A DNA stretch of 54,344 nt from an uncultured Flavobacteriales bacterium (GCA_903945495.1 CAJAVU010000058.1:1-54344), one strand, 5' to 3'. Numbered from the stretch's first letter, positions 1 to 9,094 are shown. Notes: generated by a model from the sequence alone, not told the origin. Numbers and translations: made by a program.

Positions 1-1
1 A

Positions 2-61
2 ATTCAATCAAAACAGAATGAGGGAACAATTGTTCAACTTTCAATACCTGAAGAACTATGA
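2..61 (+). CDS. C-terminal end of a probable sensor histidine kinase (partial)
   Basis: Reading in frame from base 2 gives the open tail ...GTIVQLSIPEEL followed by TGA at 59-61. A glycine-rich turn followed by alternating hydrophobic residues and a final P-x-x-x stretch resembles the last beta strand of a GHKL ATPase domain of histidine kinases. The stop overlaps the start of the next gene (ATGA), which is typical of translationally coupled kinase/response-regulator pairs. Only about 19 residues are visible, so the call rests mostly on context. Confidence 0.5.
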   Translation: MQSKQNEGTIVQLSIPEEL

Positions 62-438
62 AATCATTTTTACTAATCGAAGACGATGATATCTTTAATT
101 TTATACATAATCAAATAATCATACAAGCGTTGCCAGATGCCAAAATAACAATCTTCAAGTATGCTCAGCAAGCCTTAGATTATTTAATTAGTGACTCTGC
201 GAATATGCCAGACGTGATTTTTTTGGATCTAAATATGCCAGAAATGAATGGTTTTGAGTTTATTGATTTGTTAATGGATCATTTCGATCAAGATAGTATT
301 ACGTCAAAATTATATTTAGTGAGTTCGACACTTGACCATCGTGACAAAGACCGCGCGAAATCCTATTCTTGTGTCAATGGATTAATCGATAAACCTTTAA
401 GTACACGGTTTATAGAATCGATATTTTCAGACAATTAA
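58..438 (+). CDS. Single-domain response regulator (CheY-like receiver)
   Basis: A 126-residue stand-alone receiver domain with no output domain. Visible receiver landmarks are the acidic cluster E8-D9-D10-D11, the phospho-acceptor D57 in FLDLNMPEMNG, S89/S90/T91 at the switch serine/threonine position, and K112 in the DKPLS motif. All catalytic positions are present, so it should be phosphorylatable. It overlaps the preceding probable kinase by 4 nt (ATGA), suggesting co-translation and cognate pairing. Bacteroidota often use such stand-alone receivers in phosphorelays or to bind protein partners. The target is unknown. No terminator is obvious in the 68 bases before the convergent gene at 507. 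Confidence 0.9.
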   Translation: MKSFLLIEDDDIFNFIHNQIIIQALPDAKITIFKYAQQALDYLISDSANMPDVIFLDLNMPEMNGFEFIDLLMDHFDQDSITSKLYLVSSTLDHRDKDRAKSYSCVNGLIDKPLSTRFIESIFSDN

Positions 439-506
439 TAGTTGGATAGAGGCAATCCTAGCTAATTCCATTTCTACAAAACACTAATAATTGTTACCAT
501 GCTGTT

Positions 507-3197
507 TTAGCGTTGACGAATTGCTCCTGGTTTTCCCGCTTTTATATCCAAAATCCACTTGTAATTTCCAATAAAATGAGAGTCAAAAAAACCTTTTTCT
601 CGGTAGTTCTTTTTGGGAATATACACGCGTTTGGAAGGGTAAAGTCCACCAACTCTTGCCTGAGGTGCAACGCCATCTTGTAAACAAGGTGCCTCACGTT
701 TATCTGGATTCAAATTGCTTCCATATTGCCAAATCTCTTCCCATTCATGGGTTTGAACAAACCCCGCAGAAGCATTTTCAGGTGCAATAATATAAAATCC
801 ACCAAATTGAATTCTTCCTCTTAAAACATCAATCATTCCAAGTGAATACGCATATCCCATACTGTGCGCAACAATGTACAAAGTATCATTTTTCGATTTA
901 TTCGGCAACTCGTTTAGCAATTGCAAAATATTGCGTCCAGCAATCATCCCATTAGACCTTCGTTCACTAAATCCTTTTTTATTGGGTTTCGTGCGATGTA
1001 AATCATAGGTAGGTACAATTTTCGAACCTAACAAGCCCGAACCAGAAAGCGTTGTAGTATAACATATATGCTTTTTAGAATTTGTGCATCGTTTCGGATA
1101 GATGGATGCTGTAGTAGTAAAATTCACCAAACTCTCATGATTGGACGTACTTACCGAAAAATGGCCATCCGCATAATATGTTTCTGCAGGATTAATTCGT
1201 TTCTGAAAAAGTTCATCTATAGCTTGCCATGGATTCCAATAGCCAAATCGGTCAAAATCATAAATCATATTATCGGAATTGGGGTGTTCCAAACCATTTG
1301 CAGAAATATCATTGAAATAATCTTTAAAATTGTGACCAATTGAAGTTGGACGATACCCATTCACCAAGATTAATATGCGTTTTGCAGGATCTTGTAAACG
1401 TATTTTTTTAGTCAATTCAACTCCTAAATGATTGTAAACCTTTTGCTCAACTACTGCATTGTTTTCATCCAAATAATTAAATACGATGTAGTGATTTTGT
1501 GCATGGATTTTCAAATCCATCGTTTGCAAGATCAAAGAATCCTTATTTGCTTCCAGTTTACATTTCGTCCACTCCCCTTTTTCATCCTTCTGTAAGGAAA
1601 AATAAAGCACTTTTTTTCGTATTTTCTTAACCCAACGATTTTTCTGTTTCACCAACAATTCAGACGATAGATTTACTTCAAATTCTCCTTTTTTATTTTC
1701 ATTTGACTTTATGAAAGCAGAAGCGTCGTCCATGTTTAAACCATGCATCACCTTTATTTCACCTTCACCAACCTCATACCATGTAAAACCAATTCGAATC
1801 AAATAAAAGAACCATGTTAAAATAGCAATTGAAGCGCCAATAAACACTAACCGTGATCCAATGCGTAAAAGTCGACTTCTTCGAAATTTAAAACGCAAAT
1901 AGCGATGAAACTTTCTACGTAACAAGAAAGCGACAGTGAAGATGAGAACAAAAGCAATGATGTGTAAAGAGCAAATTACTTCATTGAACCACGGAACAAC
2001 AAAAAGTTCATAAAACAAGAAATTGTCAACCTCTAAATGGTAGGAAAAATAATTCTTTTTATAGGGGCGATGAATGGATCCAAGCAAATCATTGTCAATC
2101 ACTTTGATATACCCATTTTCATCTTCTTCCCAGAAAAAATATGCCACCATTCCATTGTTCGTGACCACTTTTTCATAATTATCGTAAAACGAATAGCTAT
2201 TGGCAGAATGACGTAAATCGGACCATTGAAAATAGGTTAAATGATGTCCACCCGCTGCATCCATTAAATTATCGGTCGATCCTTTTAGTGGGCCATCGTT
2301 CAACCAAGTCGCATTTAACATTCCTATACCATGCCCCAATTGCCGTGTTAAGGTATTCCCTATTGCTTTAGAATCGCCCACTTTTACGAAAGCCATCGCT
2401 TTGTTGACAACCATGTAACCATTCAAGGATGGATTCACAAATCCGGGAATAATGAAAACATAATAGGCTTGTTTGTCCGCATTCGGATGTTTTTTAAAAT
2501 ACGCATCTCGAATTTCCTGCATTTGAAGCGTGTAGCGATCATTTGTAGGACTTGGATTATCGAAGAGCAGTTTTTCATTAAACTTGTCCAATTTAAAAAG
2601 TGGAGCAATGGACAAATCAAAAATAATATTTGCCGGCTGATAGACCTTTTGCAACTGCGATTCCAATGAATCTTTGATTAAAACAGTTTTAACCATTGGA
2701 ACGATGATCACTTTTTGAAGCAAAGGTTTGTACACATACACATGCAAAACACCTTTTACATTCCCTTTGTATTTGGCAATGATTACATAATCATATTTTC
2801 GTTCAGGTAAGAAAAGTGTAAAACTAGAATCGTTTTTTTGTACAAATCGCACTGCTTGACCTGAATTTTGCAATCCATTCTCAACCGATTTACTAATTTC
2901 AAAACTTAAACTGTCAGTATAAATAATTCTTTTACTCAAAAAGACTGCATCCACTAAATCTGTTTGTTCATACCCAACGGATTTATGAGCAGGAGTGTAA
3001 AACCCAATTTTTTGAAGCTGGATAGAATCATAGTTTGAATTCCAAGCGGAATAGCGTGATTCATCAAATCCAAATTGCTGAAATTCGGAAGCTGTGAAAA
3101 TAATTTTTGAAGGAACATAATTCGTGTTTTGACCCAAAGAGTGGGCAGAACTCAATAAAACAGTGAAAATTAAGAAAAACCGAAGCATGTGTTTCAT
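507..3197 (-). CDS. Membrane protein with degenerate zincin-like motif and C-terminal alpha/beta hydrolase domain
   Basis: 896 residues. Residues 1-23 form a signal peptide. The segment 283-330 looks like the zinc-peptidase stretch of Bacteroidota proteins that carry HELGHG...TDNLMD...QW, but here it reads RQLGHG. The first His is R285, the catalytic Glu is Q286, only H289 remains, and N295 stands at the third ligand position. STDNLMDAAGG (307-317) and FQW (323-325) are preserved. Two membrane segments follow (about 399-427 and 449-468). The C-terminal third (about 605-890) resembles an alpha/beta hydrolase: LVNGYRP at 611-617, nucleophile elbow AHSMG with S779, and a candidate His H874 after D872. 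A promoter-like TAACTTTG lies 5 nt before the start, so it may be transcribed separately from the B12 genes upstream. The substrate is unknown. I infer a catalytically dead peptidase module joined to a possibly active hydrolase. Confidence 0.75.
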   Translation of the reverse strand: MKHMLRFFLIFTVLLSSAHSLGQNTNYVPSKIIFTASEFQQFGFDESRYSAWNSNYDSIQLQKIGFYTPAHKSVGYEQTDLVDAVFLSKRIIYTDSLSFEISKSVENGLQNSGQAVRFVQKNDSSFTLFLPERKYDYVIIAKYKGNVKGVLHVYVYKPLLQKVIIVPMVKTVLIKDSLESQLQKVYQPANIIFDLSIAPLFKLDKFNEKLLFDNPSPTNDRYTLQMQEIRDAYFKKHPNADKQAYYVFIIPGFVNPSLNGYMVVNKAMAFVKVGDSKAIGNTLTRQLGHGIGMLNATWLNDGPLKGSTDNLMDAAGGHHLTYFQWSDLRHSANSYSFYDNYEKVVTNNGMVAYFFWEEDENGYIKVIDNDLLGSIHRPYKKNYFSYHLEVDNFLFYELFVVPWFNEVICSLHIIAFVLIFTVAFLLRRKFHRYLRFKFRRSRLLRIGSRLVFIGASIAILTWFFYLIRIGFTWYEVGEGEIKVMHGLNMDDASAFIKSNENKKGEFEVNLSSELLVKQKNRWVKKIRKKVLYFSLQKDEKGEWTKCKLEANKDSLILQTMDLKIHAQNHYIVFNYLDENNAVVEQKVYNHLGVELTKKIRLQDPAKRILILVNGYRPTSIGHNFKDYFNDISANGLEHPNSDNMIYDFDRFGYWNPWQAIDELFQKRINPAETYYADGHFSVSTSNHESLVNFTTTASIYPKRCTNSKKHICYTTTLSGSGLLGSKIVPTYDLHRTKPNKKGFSERRSNGMIAGRNILQLLNELPNKSKNDTLYIVAHSMGYAYSLGMIDVLRGRIQFGGFYIIAPENASAGFVQTHEWEEIWQYGSNLNPDKREAPCLQDGVAPQARVGGLYPSKRVYIPKKNYREKGFFDSHFIGNYKWILDIKAGKPGAIRQR

Positions 3198-3202
3198 TGA
3201 AG

Positions 3203-3210
3203 CAAAGTTA
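3203..3210 (-). promoter_or_regulatory. -7 promoter box TAACTTTG
   Basis: Matches the Bacteroidota -7 consensus TAnnTTTG on the minus strand and ends 5 nt before the ATG of the 896-residue hydrolase gene. I see no TTG at 17-23 nt upstream. If used, the transcript would begin at or next to the start codon. Confidence 0.5.
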
Positions 3211-3233
3211 ATTAGATTCTCCTTGCCTACGAA

Positions 3234-3815
3234 TTACTTAATAAATTTAATAAAAAGCTCAGAACCTGATCGCGGGGTAATCGAATTGTGACACGCTTCA
3301 AAACCTGTAATAGAAAAATGCGCAGAGAAATAGTTTTCATATTCTTCTTGATTTCCACCAAAAGGTGGTCCAACTTCAAAACTTCGGTTGAACAATAATC
3401 CAATCAATTTACCTCCCGGTTTTAATAAAGTCGCGACTTTTTCTCCATATTTACTGCGCAACGAAGGATCAATAGCGCAAAATAAGGTTTGCTCTATGAT
3501 CAAATCATACAATTCTTCATGCTGAAAAAAATCTTCACAGTGAATTTGGTTTTCGGGAAAATCTGGATGGTTTTTCTTGAACATTTCCAAAGGATGTGGA
3601 GAAAAATCGAGCATATTAACCTGCTTAAATCCTTCTTTCCACAAATAGCTTCCCTCATGCCCACTTCCACAACCTGGAATAAGAATTTTCAAATCTTTAT
3701 TCGTCAGCTGATCAATATACGCTTTGATTGGAGGAGAAATTTGTCCTAAATCCCAACCATGCTGTTGATTTTCATAGCGCTGCGACCAATAATCAGGTGA
3801 TAAAAAATCGTTCAT
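3234..3815 (-). CDS. TPMT-like SAM-dependent methyltransferase
   Basis: 193 residues. The N-terminal DYWSQRYENQQHGWDLGQISPPI pattern, split here as DYWSQRY and GWDLG (residues 8-24), and the SAM-binding motif ILIPGCGSGHE (44-54) are typical of the thiopurine S-methyltransferase family in Bacteroidota. Members transfer methyl groups from SAM to thiols, halides or small electrophiles; the substrate here cannot be read from sequence. The gene starts 30 nt after the T9SS protein of the cobalamin locus on the same strand, with no terminator visible between, so it could be the distal gene of the riboswitch-controlled operon. That link is inference. The fold assignment is secure and the biological role is not. 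Confidence 0.85.
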   Translation of the reverse strand: MNDFLSPDYWSQRYENQQHGWDLGQISPPIKAYIDQLTNKDLKILIPGCGSGHEGSYLWKEGFKQVNMLDFSPHPLEMFKKNHPDFPENQIHCEDFFQHEELYDLIIEQTLFCAIDPSLRSKYGEKVATLLKPGGKLIGLLFNRSFEVGPPFGGNQEEYENYFSAHFSITGFEACHNSITPRSGSELFIKFIK

Positions 3816-3845
3816 GCATTAAAGTAAAGCAAAAAAGAAAGTAGA

Positions 3846-4826
3846 TCAATGTGAAGAAACCAGTTGAATACGCTCACGCCAAACCGAATCATTCGTTTGA
3901 ACCTCCATGATTAAACTTGCTACATCCAATTTTTTCAATGAAAAGGTGTGCTGATTTCCGTTTACATCTTCTAGATAAAGTAATTTTCCTTCCAAGGAAT
4001 ACAAACGCACTTCTCCATGAATTGCTCCAACCAAATGAATTATATCGGTTGTTGGATTCGGATAAAGTTGATACGAAAGCGCTTGCTCGTTTAAACTCAA
4101 AGGCAATTGATGAATTACACCGATTGCATCCAAATCAAAGCCACAAGATTCAAAAGGTGTTGGAAACGGGTCGTTAATTAAATTCCCGAATGCGTCAGTC
4201 GTTCCAATTCCTTCAGAAATACTTCCTATTACGTCAATTAACTTAACATGTGTAATCGCATTTACATCTAACAATGGATTTCCCGTTAATTCTTCTAAAT
4301 CGAACGGTGTTCCAAATCCTTGGCGATACTTTCCAGCTAAATTATTGACCATTCGACAATCACCAAACATAAAATTATCCAATTGAACAACAACAGGTGA
4401 TTCACTATGCGATGGAAAACGAACAAAATTGACACCATCCGAACTTACTTCAACATGTGCAAATTCCATGTAATCATCCGAAAATCCGTTCTCGAAAATG
4501 GCAAAATCTGGTCCCGCCTCATTCGTAATAGCTGAAGCAAACGTTACAACAGCAATTCCACTATCTCCTAGGGAAACAACGTTTGTTCCATCTCCTTCCG
4601 CTATGCCTAACGCATACGATTCTTGTCCAAAAGTGGCCCAGAGCAACGTTGGTGTTGAAATATCGATCGAACCGCGTGTAATTTGAACGCCTGTTGCCCA
4701 TGCAACAAAACACGACGAATCTTTCGCAATGGCGGTTGATCCCGCAATTTCAGGTGCAGGAGCGTAACTTTGACCAAAAGCAAAAGTCGAACTGATGAAC
4801 AGAAATAAAACATGCAGCTTATTCAT
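3846..4826 (-). CDS. T9SS type A surface protein of the cobalamin locus
   Basis: 326 residues with a signal peptide (1-18, ending FAFGQ). The body contains a beta-rich domain with the FDLDAIGVI signature near residue 230, seen in cell-surface proteins accompanying BtuB and a YncE-like lipoprotein in Bacteroidota cobalamin loci. The C-terminus, from YQLYPNPTTDIIHL onward, is a type A T9SS sorting domain, so the protein should cross the outer membrane through T9SS and be anchored or released at the surface. Its start overlaps the end of the beta-propeller gene by 8 nt, indicating translational coupling. A role in capturing corrinoids together with BtuB/BtuG-like partners is inferred from position; binding residues are not known to me. 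Confidence 0.8.
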   Translation of the reverse strand: MNKLHVLFLFISSTFAFGQSYAPAPEIAGSTAIAKDSSCFVAWATGVQITRGSIDISTPTLLWATFGQESYALGIAEGDGTNVVSLGDSGIAVVTFASAITNEAGPDFAIFENGFSDDYMEFAHVEVSSDGVNFVRFPSHSESPVVVQLDNFMFGDCRMVNNLAGKYRQGFGTPFDLEELTGNPLLDVNAITHVKLIDVIGSISEGIGTTDAFGNLINDPFPTPFESCGFDLDAIGVIHQLPLSLNEQALSYQLYPNPTTDIIHLVGAIHGEVRLYSLEGKLLYLEDVNGNQHTFSLKKLDVASLIMEVQTNDSVWRERIQLVSSH

Positions 4827-5871
4827 AAAAAACGAGTTTACTTGGATTTAAACCAACATGATAACTTTTCTCGAAAACGCCCGAACTTGTGTATTGACGT
4901 ACATAACCCGAATTGGTATAATTCATAGCATCCAAACAATAGATTTTATCTGAAACAGGGTTGTACTGAATACCATAAAGCGTTGTTAAACCACTTGTTG
5001 AAATAAAATTGCTGTTTGCCAGTGTTTCACTTAAGGTGTTGAATAATCGAATTTCACTCGTTTGTGTCGAATAATTGTAGAACGAAATCAAGAAATAATC
5101 CTGCATCAATGCCATTCCAGAAGCATCAAACGAAAATGTTTGCTCTACTGCGTTCGTTTGTGAATTGATACGTACCATTCTTGAAGGAATTGTACCATAA
5201 TTTCCGCGTGTAATAACGTACACATCTCCTTCTGAATCCACTTGAATAGCGCCTGGATTCTTACCAACAACAATTCGGTCTAATTCTGTATAGCTTGCCA
5301 AATCAATAATTGAAACAGTTGAATCGACTGCTGGATAATTCAAACCACCAGAATTTGAAACGAACAATTTACCGTTTGAAATGGCCAAACCTTCTGGATT
5401 CGAACCAACCGGAATGCGTTGACTGATTGTTAAGCTTGTCGTATCAATTACATCCACAAAACCATCGTAGCATGTCACAAAAGCTTTTCCATTGTAGAAA
5501 GTAATCGAACGAGGCTGTTTTGCAGCAGCGCCATTGGTCATGGAAATTTGTTTGATGCTTTTTCCATCCTTTTTATTGATGACTTCTACTGTATTTGAAT
5601 TATTGACAATAATGTAAATTTTGGAACCATACACTTTCATGTCGTTTCCCGTATCGCCTAAAAAACGACCATTTTGACTTGTGAAAAAATCAGTATTGAC
5701 CGTTTCATTGCTCAAATCTATCCATGACAAGGATGAATTGTTTTGCTGAAACAAACCTTCGCATAAGACTAGAATTCCATTGTCCAACGTTTCAGTAACG
5801 GTTGGCTGATTATCGTCTTTGTCACACGCAAAGAGCAAAAGTGAAAGCACGAATAAACTACTTAAGCGCAT
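4819..5871 (-). CDS. BtuG-like YncE/DUF5074 beta-propeller lipoprotein
   Basis: 350 residues. Lipobox LLLFAC with the lipidated Cys at C16 followed by DKDD, consistent with surface export. Repeated blade signatures such as GNDMKVYGSKIYIIVN, GKAFVTCYDGFVDVID and NPEGLAISNGKLFVSN match YncE-like seven-bladed propellers (DUF5074). In Bacteroides, proteins of this type beside BtuB (BtuG) bind vitamin B12 at the cell surface with very high affinity and hand it to the receptor. Here the gene overlaps the BtuB-like gene by 14 nt and lies downstream of a cobalamin riboswitch, which strongly supports the same job. I do not assign the gene symbol because B12-contact residues cannot be verified by eye. 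Confidence 0.85.
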   Translation of the reverse strand: MRLSSLFVLSLLLFACDKDDNQPTVTETLDNGILVLCEGLFQQNNSSLSWIDLSNETVNTDFFTSQNGRFLGDTGNDMKVYGSKIYIIVNNSNTVEVINKKDGKSIKQISMTNGAAAKQPRSITFYNGKAFVTCYDGFVDVIDTTSLTISQRIPVGSNPEGLAISNGKLFVSNSGGLNYPAVDSTVSIIDLASYTELDRIVVGKNPGAIQVDSEGDVYVITRGNYGTIPSRMVRINSQTNAVEQTFSFDASGMALMQDYFLISFYNYSTQTSEIRLFNTLSETLANSNFISTSGLTTLYGIQYNPVSDKIYCLDAMNYTNSGYVRQYTSSGVFEKSYHVGLNPSKLVFYE

Positions 5872-7813
5872 AATTTAATGAGATTAAAAATGATCTTCCT
5901 GGCATGACATAATAACGTACAATTGCATAAGAAGAATTAAAAGTATTTTTCAGCGTAAACTGCAAACGAATATCGTGGTTTCGGATTGGTAATTTGGTAA
6001 AAACAGCTACATCTGTTAACCAATATCCATCAACTTGATTTGCTGGAATATTTTCATTCAAGGAGTAGCGTAATGAACTTGCGAAATTCGAAATTCGAAG
6101 TCCTGTGTTTTTTCGTTTTACGGTCAAATCAACATTTCCTGAATGTTTGGGTACATAGGCAATTTGGTGCTGATACGTTGGGGAATCACGTTCTGTAATA
6201 TCACTTACGTGTTGAAACGTGTAGTTCAACACCACACAAGTTGACCAATTTTGTGAAAGCGTATAACACCATTCTGCACTTTCTTCAAATCCAAGAATGG
6301 CCACTTTTCCGACATTTTGCATCGACCAAACAAATAAATTCTTTGTTGGAATAGCCACAATTTTGTCACGCACTTGGTTGTAATAAACATTTGCCCGATT
6401 CACAAATTGTGATTTCGAATTGCGAATCGTTAGCGTTTTACCCAAAGAGATTTGATCTGCTTGTTCAGGCTTTAAATTCGCGTTTCCGATGGAATTGTAA
6501 TACAACTCAGAAAAAGATGGCATTCGAAATGAATTACGATAAAACAGAGTCAATTGACCTCTTACCTTCTTCCCTATTTCCTTTGATTCCAATTGCACGA
6601 ATGGATTCATTTTATACAATGGCGTGCGATTTTTACTGCCATTTTGCTCAAGGACTACTTGACCTGAAAGTTGGCTTGTCAAAGTGAAATTCGAATTGTA
6701 ATAACTAAATCCTATGACTCCAAAAGAATGTGCTCTTTTCGTATGATCAATTCCGGCAACAGTTGAAACAAGCATTGAAAGTTGTTCTTCGATGCCAGCA
6801 AATACATACAAGCGTTCTTTTAAGCGAAAGCGTGCATTCAAACCGAGTTGACCAATCGAATTGGAGTAATCGCTTTGTAAAAATCCAGCTGAATTCAAAT
6901 AACTTGAATCTGTGTATACCATCGACATCGCTGAATAAGCTGAGAATGCGCGTACACTCCAACGATTTAAATGTCTCAAATAGGAAACTTGAACACGATC
7001 ATTAAGTGTTTTCAGCGTTTGAAAACCATTCTGAGTATACAAAATGACCGCTCCTGGCAATTCTTGATCCACCAATTCTTTGCGATAAGCCAACTGAAAA
7101 ATGCCGCCTTTTTTGGTTTTAAATCCAAGATTGGCACCACCCATGGCGTCTTGATAAAAATTATTCAAGCGTTCACCCGCATAAACAGTTGATCCATTTC
7201 GAAAGGAATACGGATACGTTCCATTTGCCAATCGGTATTTACCAAAAACGCTAAAATACGCGCGATTTCTGCCGTATTTGTAACTCAGATAATTGTCAAA
7301 TTGTCCAAATGAACCAATTTTAGAACTAAAACGCACTTGATGTTGATGCTCAGAAAAACTTGCTTCAAAGGTTTCAATTAACAAACTGCTACCTGAAACT
7401 TGTGCTGATGTTGGAACCAAATAATTCTTTTGCGCTCCGGCAATGAGTTGTAAGCCTTCCAATGATTCAGTTTGAAGTTGTCCAAGATTAATTTGTCCAG
7501 TTTGATTGTTGACCAAGGTAAAACCATCCACCACAATTGAGCTGTGATTACTCCCTAAACTTCTAACAGAAATCGTTTTTAAGCCACCTAATCCACCATA
7601 CGAACGAATCGATACTCCAGCAAATTTCTGCATCAATTGTCCAACATCTTCTCCTTGTAATTCAAGAATTGCAGAACGACGAAGCGCCTGTACTTTTTCA
7701 GCATTGTTGCGCAATGAATCACGCACACGAACTTCTTGTAGCTCACGCTCAGTTAACTGTGCAACCGACAGAAAACTGAGCATTGAAGCCAAAAATATAA
7801 GTGTGAATTTCAT
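5858..7813 (-). CDS. btuB: BtuB-like TonB-dependent cobalamin receptor
   Basis: 651 residues, short for a TonB receptor and close to BtuB-type lengths. It has a signal peptide (1-18) and then directly a plug domain without a carboxypeptidase-like extension: GEDVGQLMQKFAGVSIRSYG, GGLKTISVRSLGSNHSSIVVDG and GQINLGQLQTESLEGLQLIAG. A beta-barrel follows and ends in ...LISLNYALK. It would bring corrinoids across the outer membrane using TonB/ExbBD energy. Evidence for the substrate is contextual but strong: it is the second gene after a cobalamin riboswitch and overlaps a BtuG-like propeller gene. No periplasmic BtuF or BtuCD genes are in the window, so inner-membrane transport must be encoded elsewhere. 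Confidence 0.85.
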   Translation of the reverse strand: MKFTLIFLASMLSFLSVAQLTERELQEVRVRDSLRNNAEKVQALRRSAILELQGEDVGQLMQKFAGVSIRSYGGLGGLKTISVRSLGSNHSSIVVDGFTLVNNQTGQINLGQLQTESLEGLQLIAGAQKNYLVPTSAQVSGSSLLIETFEASFSEHQHQVRFSSKIGSFGQFDNYLSYKYGRNRAYFSVFGKYRLANGTYPYSFRNGSTVYAGERLNNFYQDAMGGANLGFKTKKGGIFQLAYRKELVDQELPGAVILYTQNGFQTLKTLNDRVQVSYLRHLNRWSVRAFSAYSAMSMVYTDSSYLNSAGFLQSDYSNSIGQLGLNARFRLKERLYVFAGIEEQLSMLVSTVAGIDHTKRAHSFGVIGFSYYNSNFTLTSQLSGQVVLEQNGSKNRTPLYKMNPFVQLESKEIGKKVRGQLTLFYRNSFRMPSFSELYYNSIGNANLKPEQADQISLGKTLTIRNSKSQFVNRANVYYNQVRDKIVAIPTKNLFVWSMQNVGKVAILGFEESAEWCYTLSQNWSTCVVLNYTFQHVSDITERDSPTYQHQIAYVPKHSGNVDLTVKRKNTGLRISNFASSLRYSLNENIPANQVDGYWLTDVAVFTKLPIRNHDIRLQFTLKNTFNSSYAIVRYYVMPGRSFLISLNYALK

Positions 7814-7831
7814 TGAATGCCGCGCACTAAC

Positions 7832-8815
7832 CTATTTGATCACTTTTTGAAGCGCTGTGCCTCGATCGTTCGTTAATTGCAAGAAATAAATTCCTGAAGG
7901 CAATGTTGCTGTTTCAATGATTGAATTCCCCGTTAATTCTTCTGTATGAATCAGTTTCCCCTTTAAATCACGCAATTCTAATAATCCATTTTCACCTTTA
8001 ACAATTAGTTGTTCGTTGAACGGATTTGGGTAAACGTTCATAAAAACTTCCAGCTCTTCAACCCCTGTTGAGTTATAGTGAAAATCAACATTATCAAGCG
8101 CAAAATAAGAAGGAGTATTCATTCCCCACGCGCCATTATCAGATGATTCTAAGCGAAAAGCTATTTGTCTTACAGGAAAACTAAAATTAGTTAAATCAAC
8201 ATTCAACCAAGTATCTAAAATATAATCTTGAGAATTATCGGAAAAACGATAATCTGCTAAATAAACTTCCATGGAATCTTTTGGTCCGCCTGGATATTCA
8301 GAACCAATTACCCATAGACGAAAGAAATCTTCTCCATTTGTGCCGTCAATCGTTATACCATCCGCTGCGTAAATAGATCCAAATTGTTTAGCAAACGCAT
8401 CTCCATCACGCATTGAAATCGCTGCGTAAGTCGTATTTGTGATCTTTAAAGAATCAAAAATTAAATCGATATCAGTAATCGTACAAGAAATTAATCCAGA
8501 TGGATAATAAACAGCGTAATTACTCGAATTTAAACCTGAACCTGTATATGAACTGTATTGATTTCCCCAACCAGCTGTTGTGTTGTCAGTCATGTTGGAA
8601 ATTGAAAATCCGTTCCACGATCCCCAAGCATCATCATAATAATTAGCAAACAAAACATTATCACTGTAAAATGGTCCATTCCCTGTTGATCCATTATCAA
8701 AAGTATCTACCGCAGGTAAGGTAATGTCCTCAAAAGTTGATGTTCCGTAATACGTTTGTGCTGATAAATTACTGCAAATAAAGGCTGCAGTGGCCATCAT
8801 GTAAATTTTCTTCAT
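7832..8815 (-). CDS. DUF4465 T9SS type A surface protein, first gene of the cobalamin operon
   Basis: 327 residues with a signal peptide ending SNLSAQ (about residue 19). Residues 20-245 match the DUF4465 pattern: FEDITLPAVDTFDNGS, then NVLFANYYDD-x-WGSWNGFSISNMTD, and later a Y-x-LDNVDFHY ending. The final ~75 residues (VYPNPFNEQLIVKG...GIYFLQL) are a T9SS type A sorting domain. DUF4465 proteins are recurrent neighbours of BtuB-type receptors under cobalamin riboswitches in Bacteroidota. Being directly downstream of the riboswitch, it is the most tightly controlled gene of this set. A surface corrinoid-binding or receptor-accessory role is inferred. The lipoprotein anchor used by gut Bacteroides is replaced here by T9SS export. 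Confidence 0.85.
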   Translation of the reverse strand: MKKIYMMATAAFICSNLSAQTYYGTSTFEDITLPAVDTFDNGSTGNGPFYSDNVLFANYYDDAWGSWNGFSISNMTDNTTAGWGNQYSSYTGSGLNSSNYAVYYPSGLISCTITDIDLIFDSLKITNTTYAAISMRDGDAFAKQFGSIYAADGITIDGTNGEDFFRLWVIGSEYPGGPKDSMEVYLADYRFSDNSQDYILDTWLNVDLTNFSFPVRQIAFRLESSDNGAWGMNTPSYFALDNVDFHYNSTGVEELEVFMNVYPNPFNEQLIVKGENGLLELRDLKGKLIHTEELTGNSIIETATLPSGIYFLQLTNDRGTALQKVIK

Positions 8816-8929
8816 CGTTTTTAAAAAATAAATTAAACGTTGAAGAAATCAGTTAAATGAGATAATACTCGCTGTCTAGAATGGCGAACACTAAGTCGGA
8901 CTTTAATCTGAAGTCTTCATTAATGATTT
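8816..8929 (-). promoter_or_regulatory. Leader between riboswitch aptamer and first gene (putative expression platform)
   Basis: About 114 nt of transcribed leader. On the minus strand a GACTT (8911-8915) can pair with AAGTC (8899-8903), and that same AAGTC can alternatively pair with a second GACTT (8893-8897), giving mutually exclusive short hairpins. No intrinsic terminator with a U-tract is visible, so control may act on translation or through Rho. The switching model is speculative. Confidence 0.35.
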
Positions 8930-9090
8930 AGGGCAAGTATTCTGACTCTCACCAACTCGCTTTCGTCTTCCCATCAGCCGCAGCTAACAGTGACTTTTTT
9001 GAAAGCGATCTCACAGTGATTACAGCTGCAGACACAGTTCCGGATTCACACCGGATTCCTTATTAATCCACCGAAGTGGAACCAAAAATC
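8930..9090 (-). ncRNA. Cobalamin riboswitch
   Basis: On the minus strand the segment shows the conserved order of a cobalamin aptamer. There is a short P2-like hairpin (TTCCACTTCGGTGGA), then AAGGAATCCGGTGTGAATCC-GGAACTG, then CAGCTGTAA, CACTGTTAGC, a GATGGGAAG core, AAGCGAG, and finally the B12-box relative AGTCAGAATACTTGCC at 8931-8947. Adenosylcobalamin-family ligands normally repress downstream uptake genes through this element. It lies 115 nt upstream of the DUF4465 gene and about 1.1 kb upstream of btuB, in the matching orientation. A -7 box sits immediately upstream, so the aptamer starts near the transcription start. Confidence 0.93.
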
Positions 9091-9094
9091 TGTA

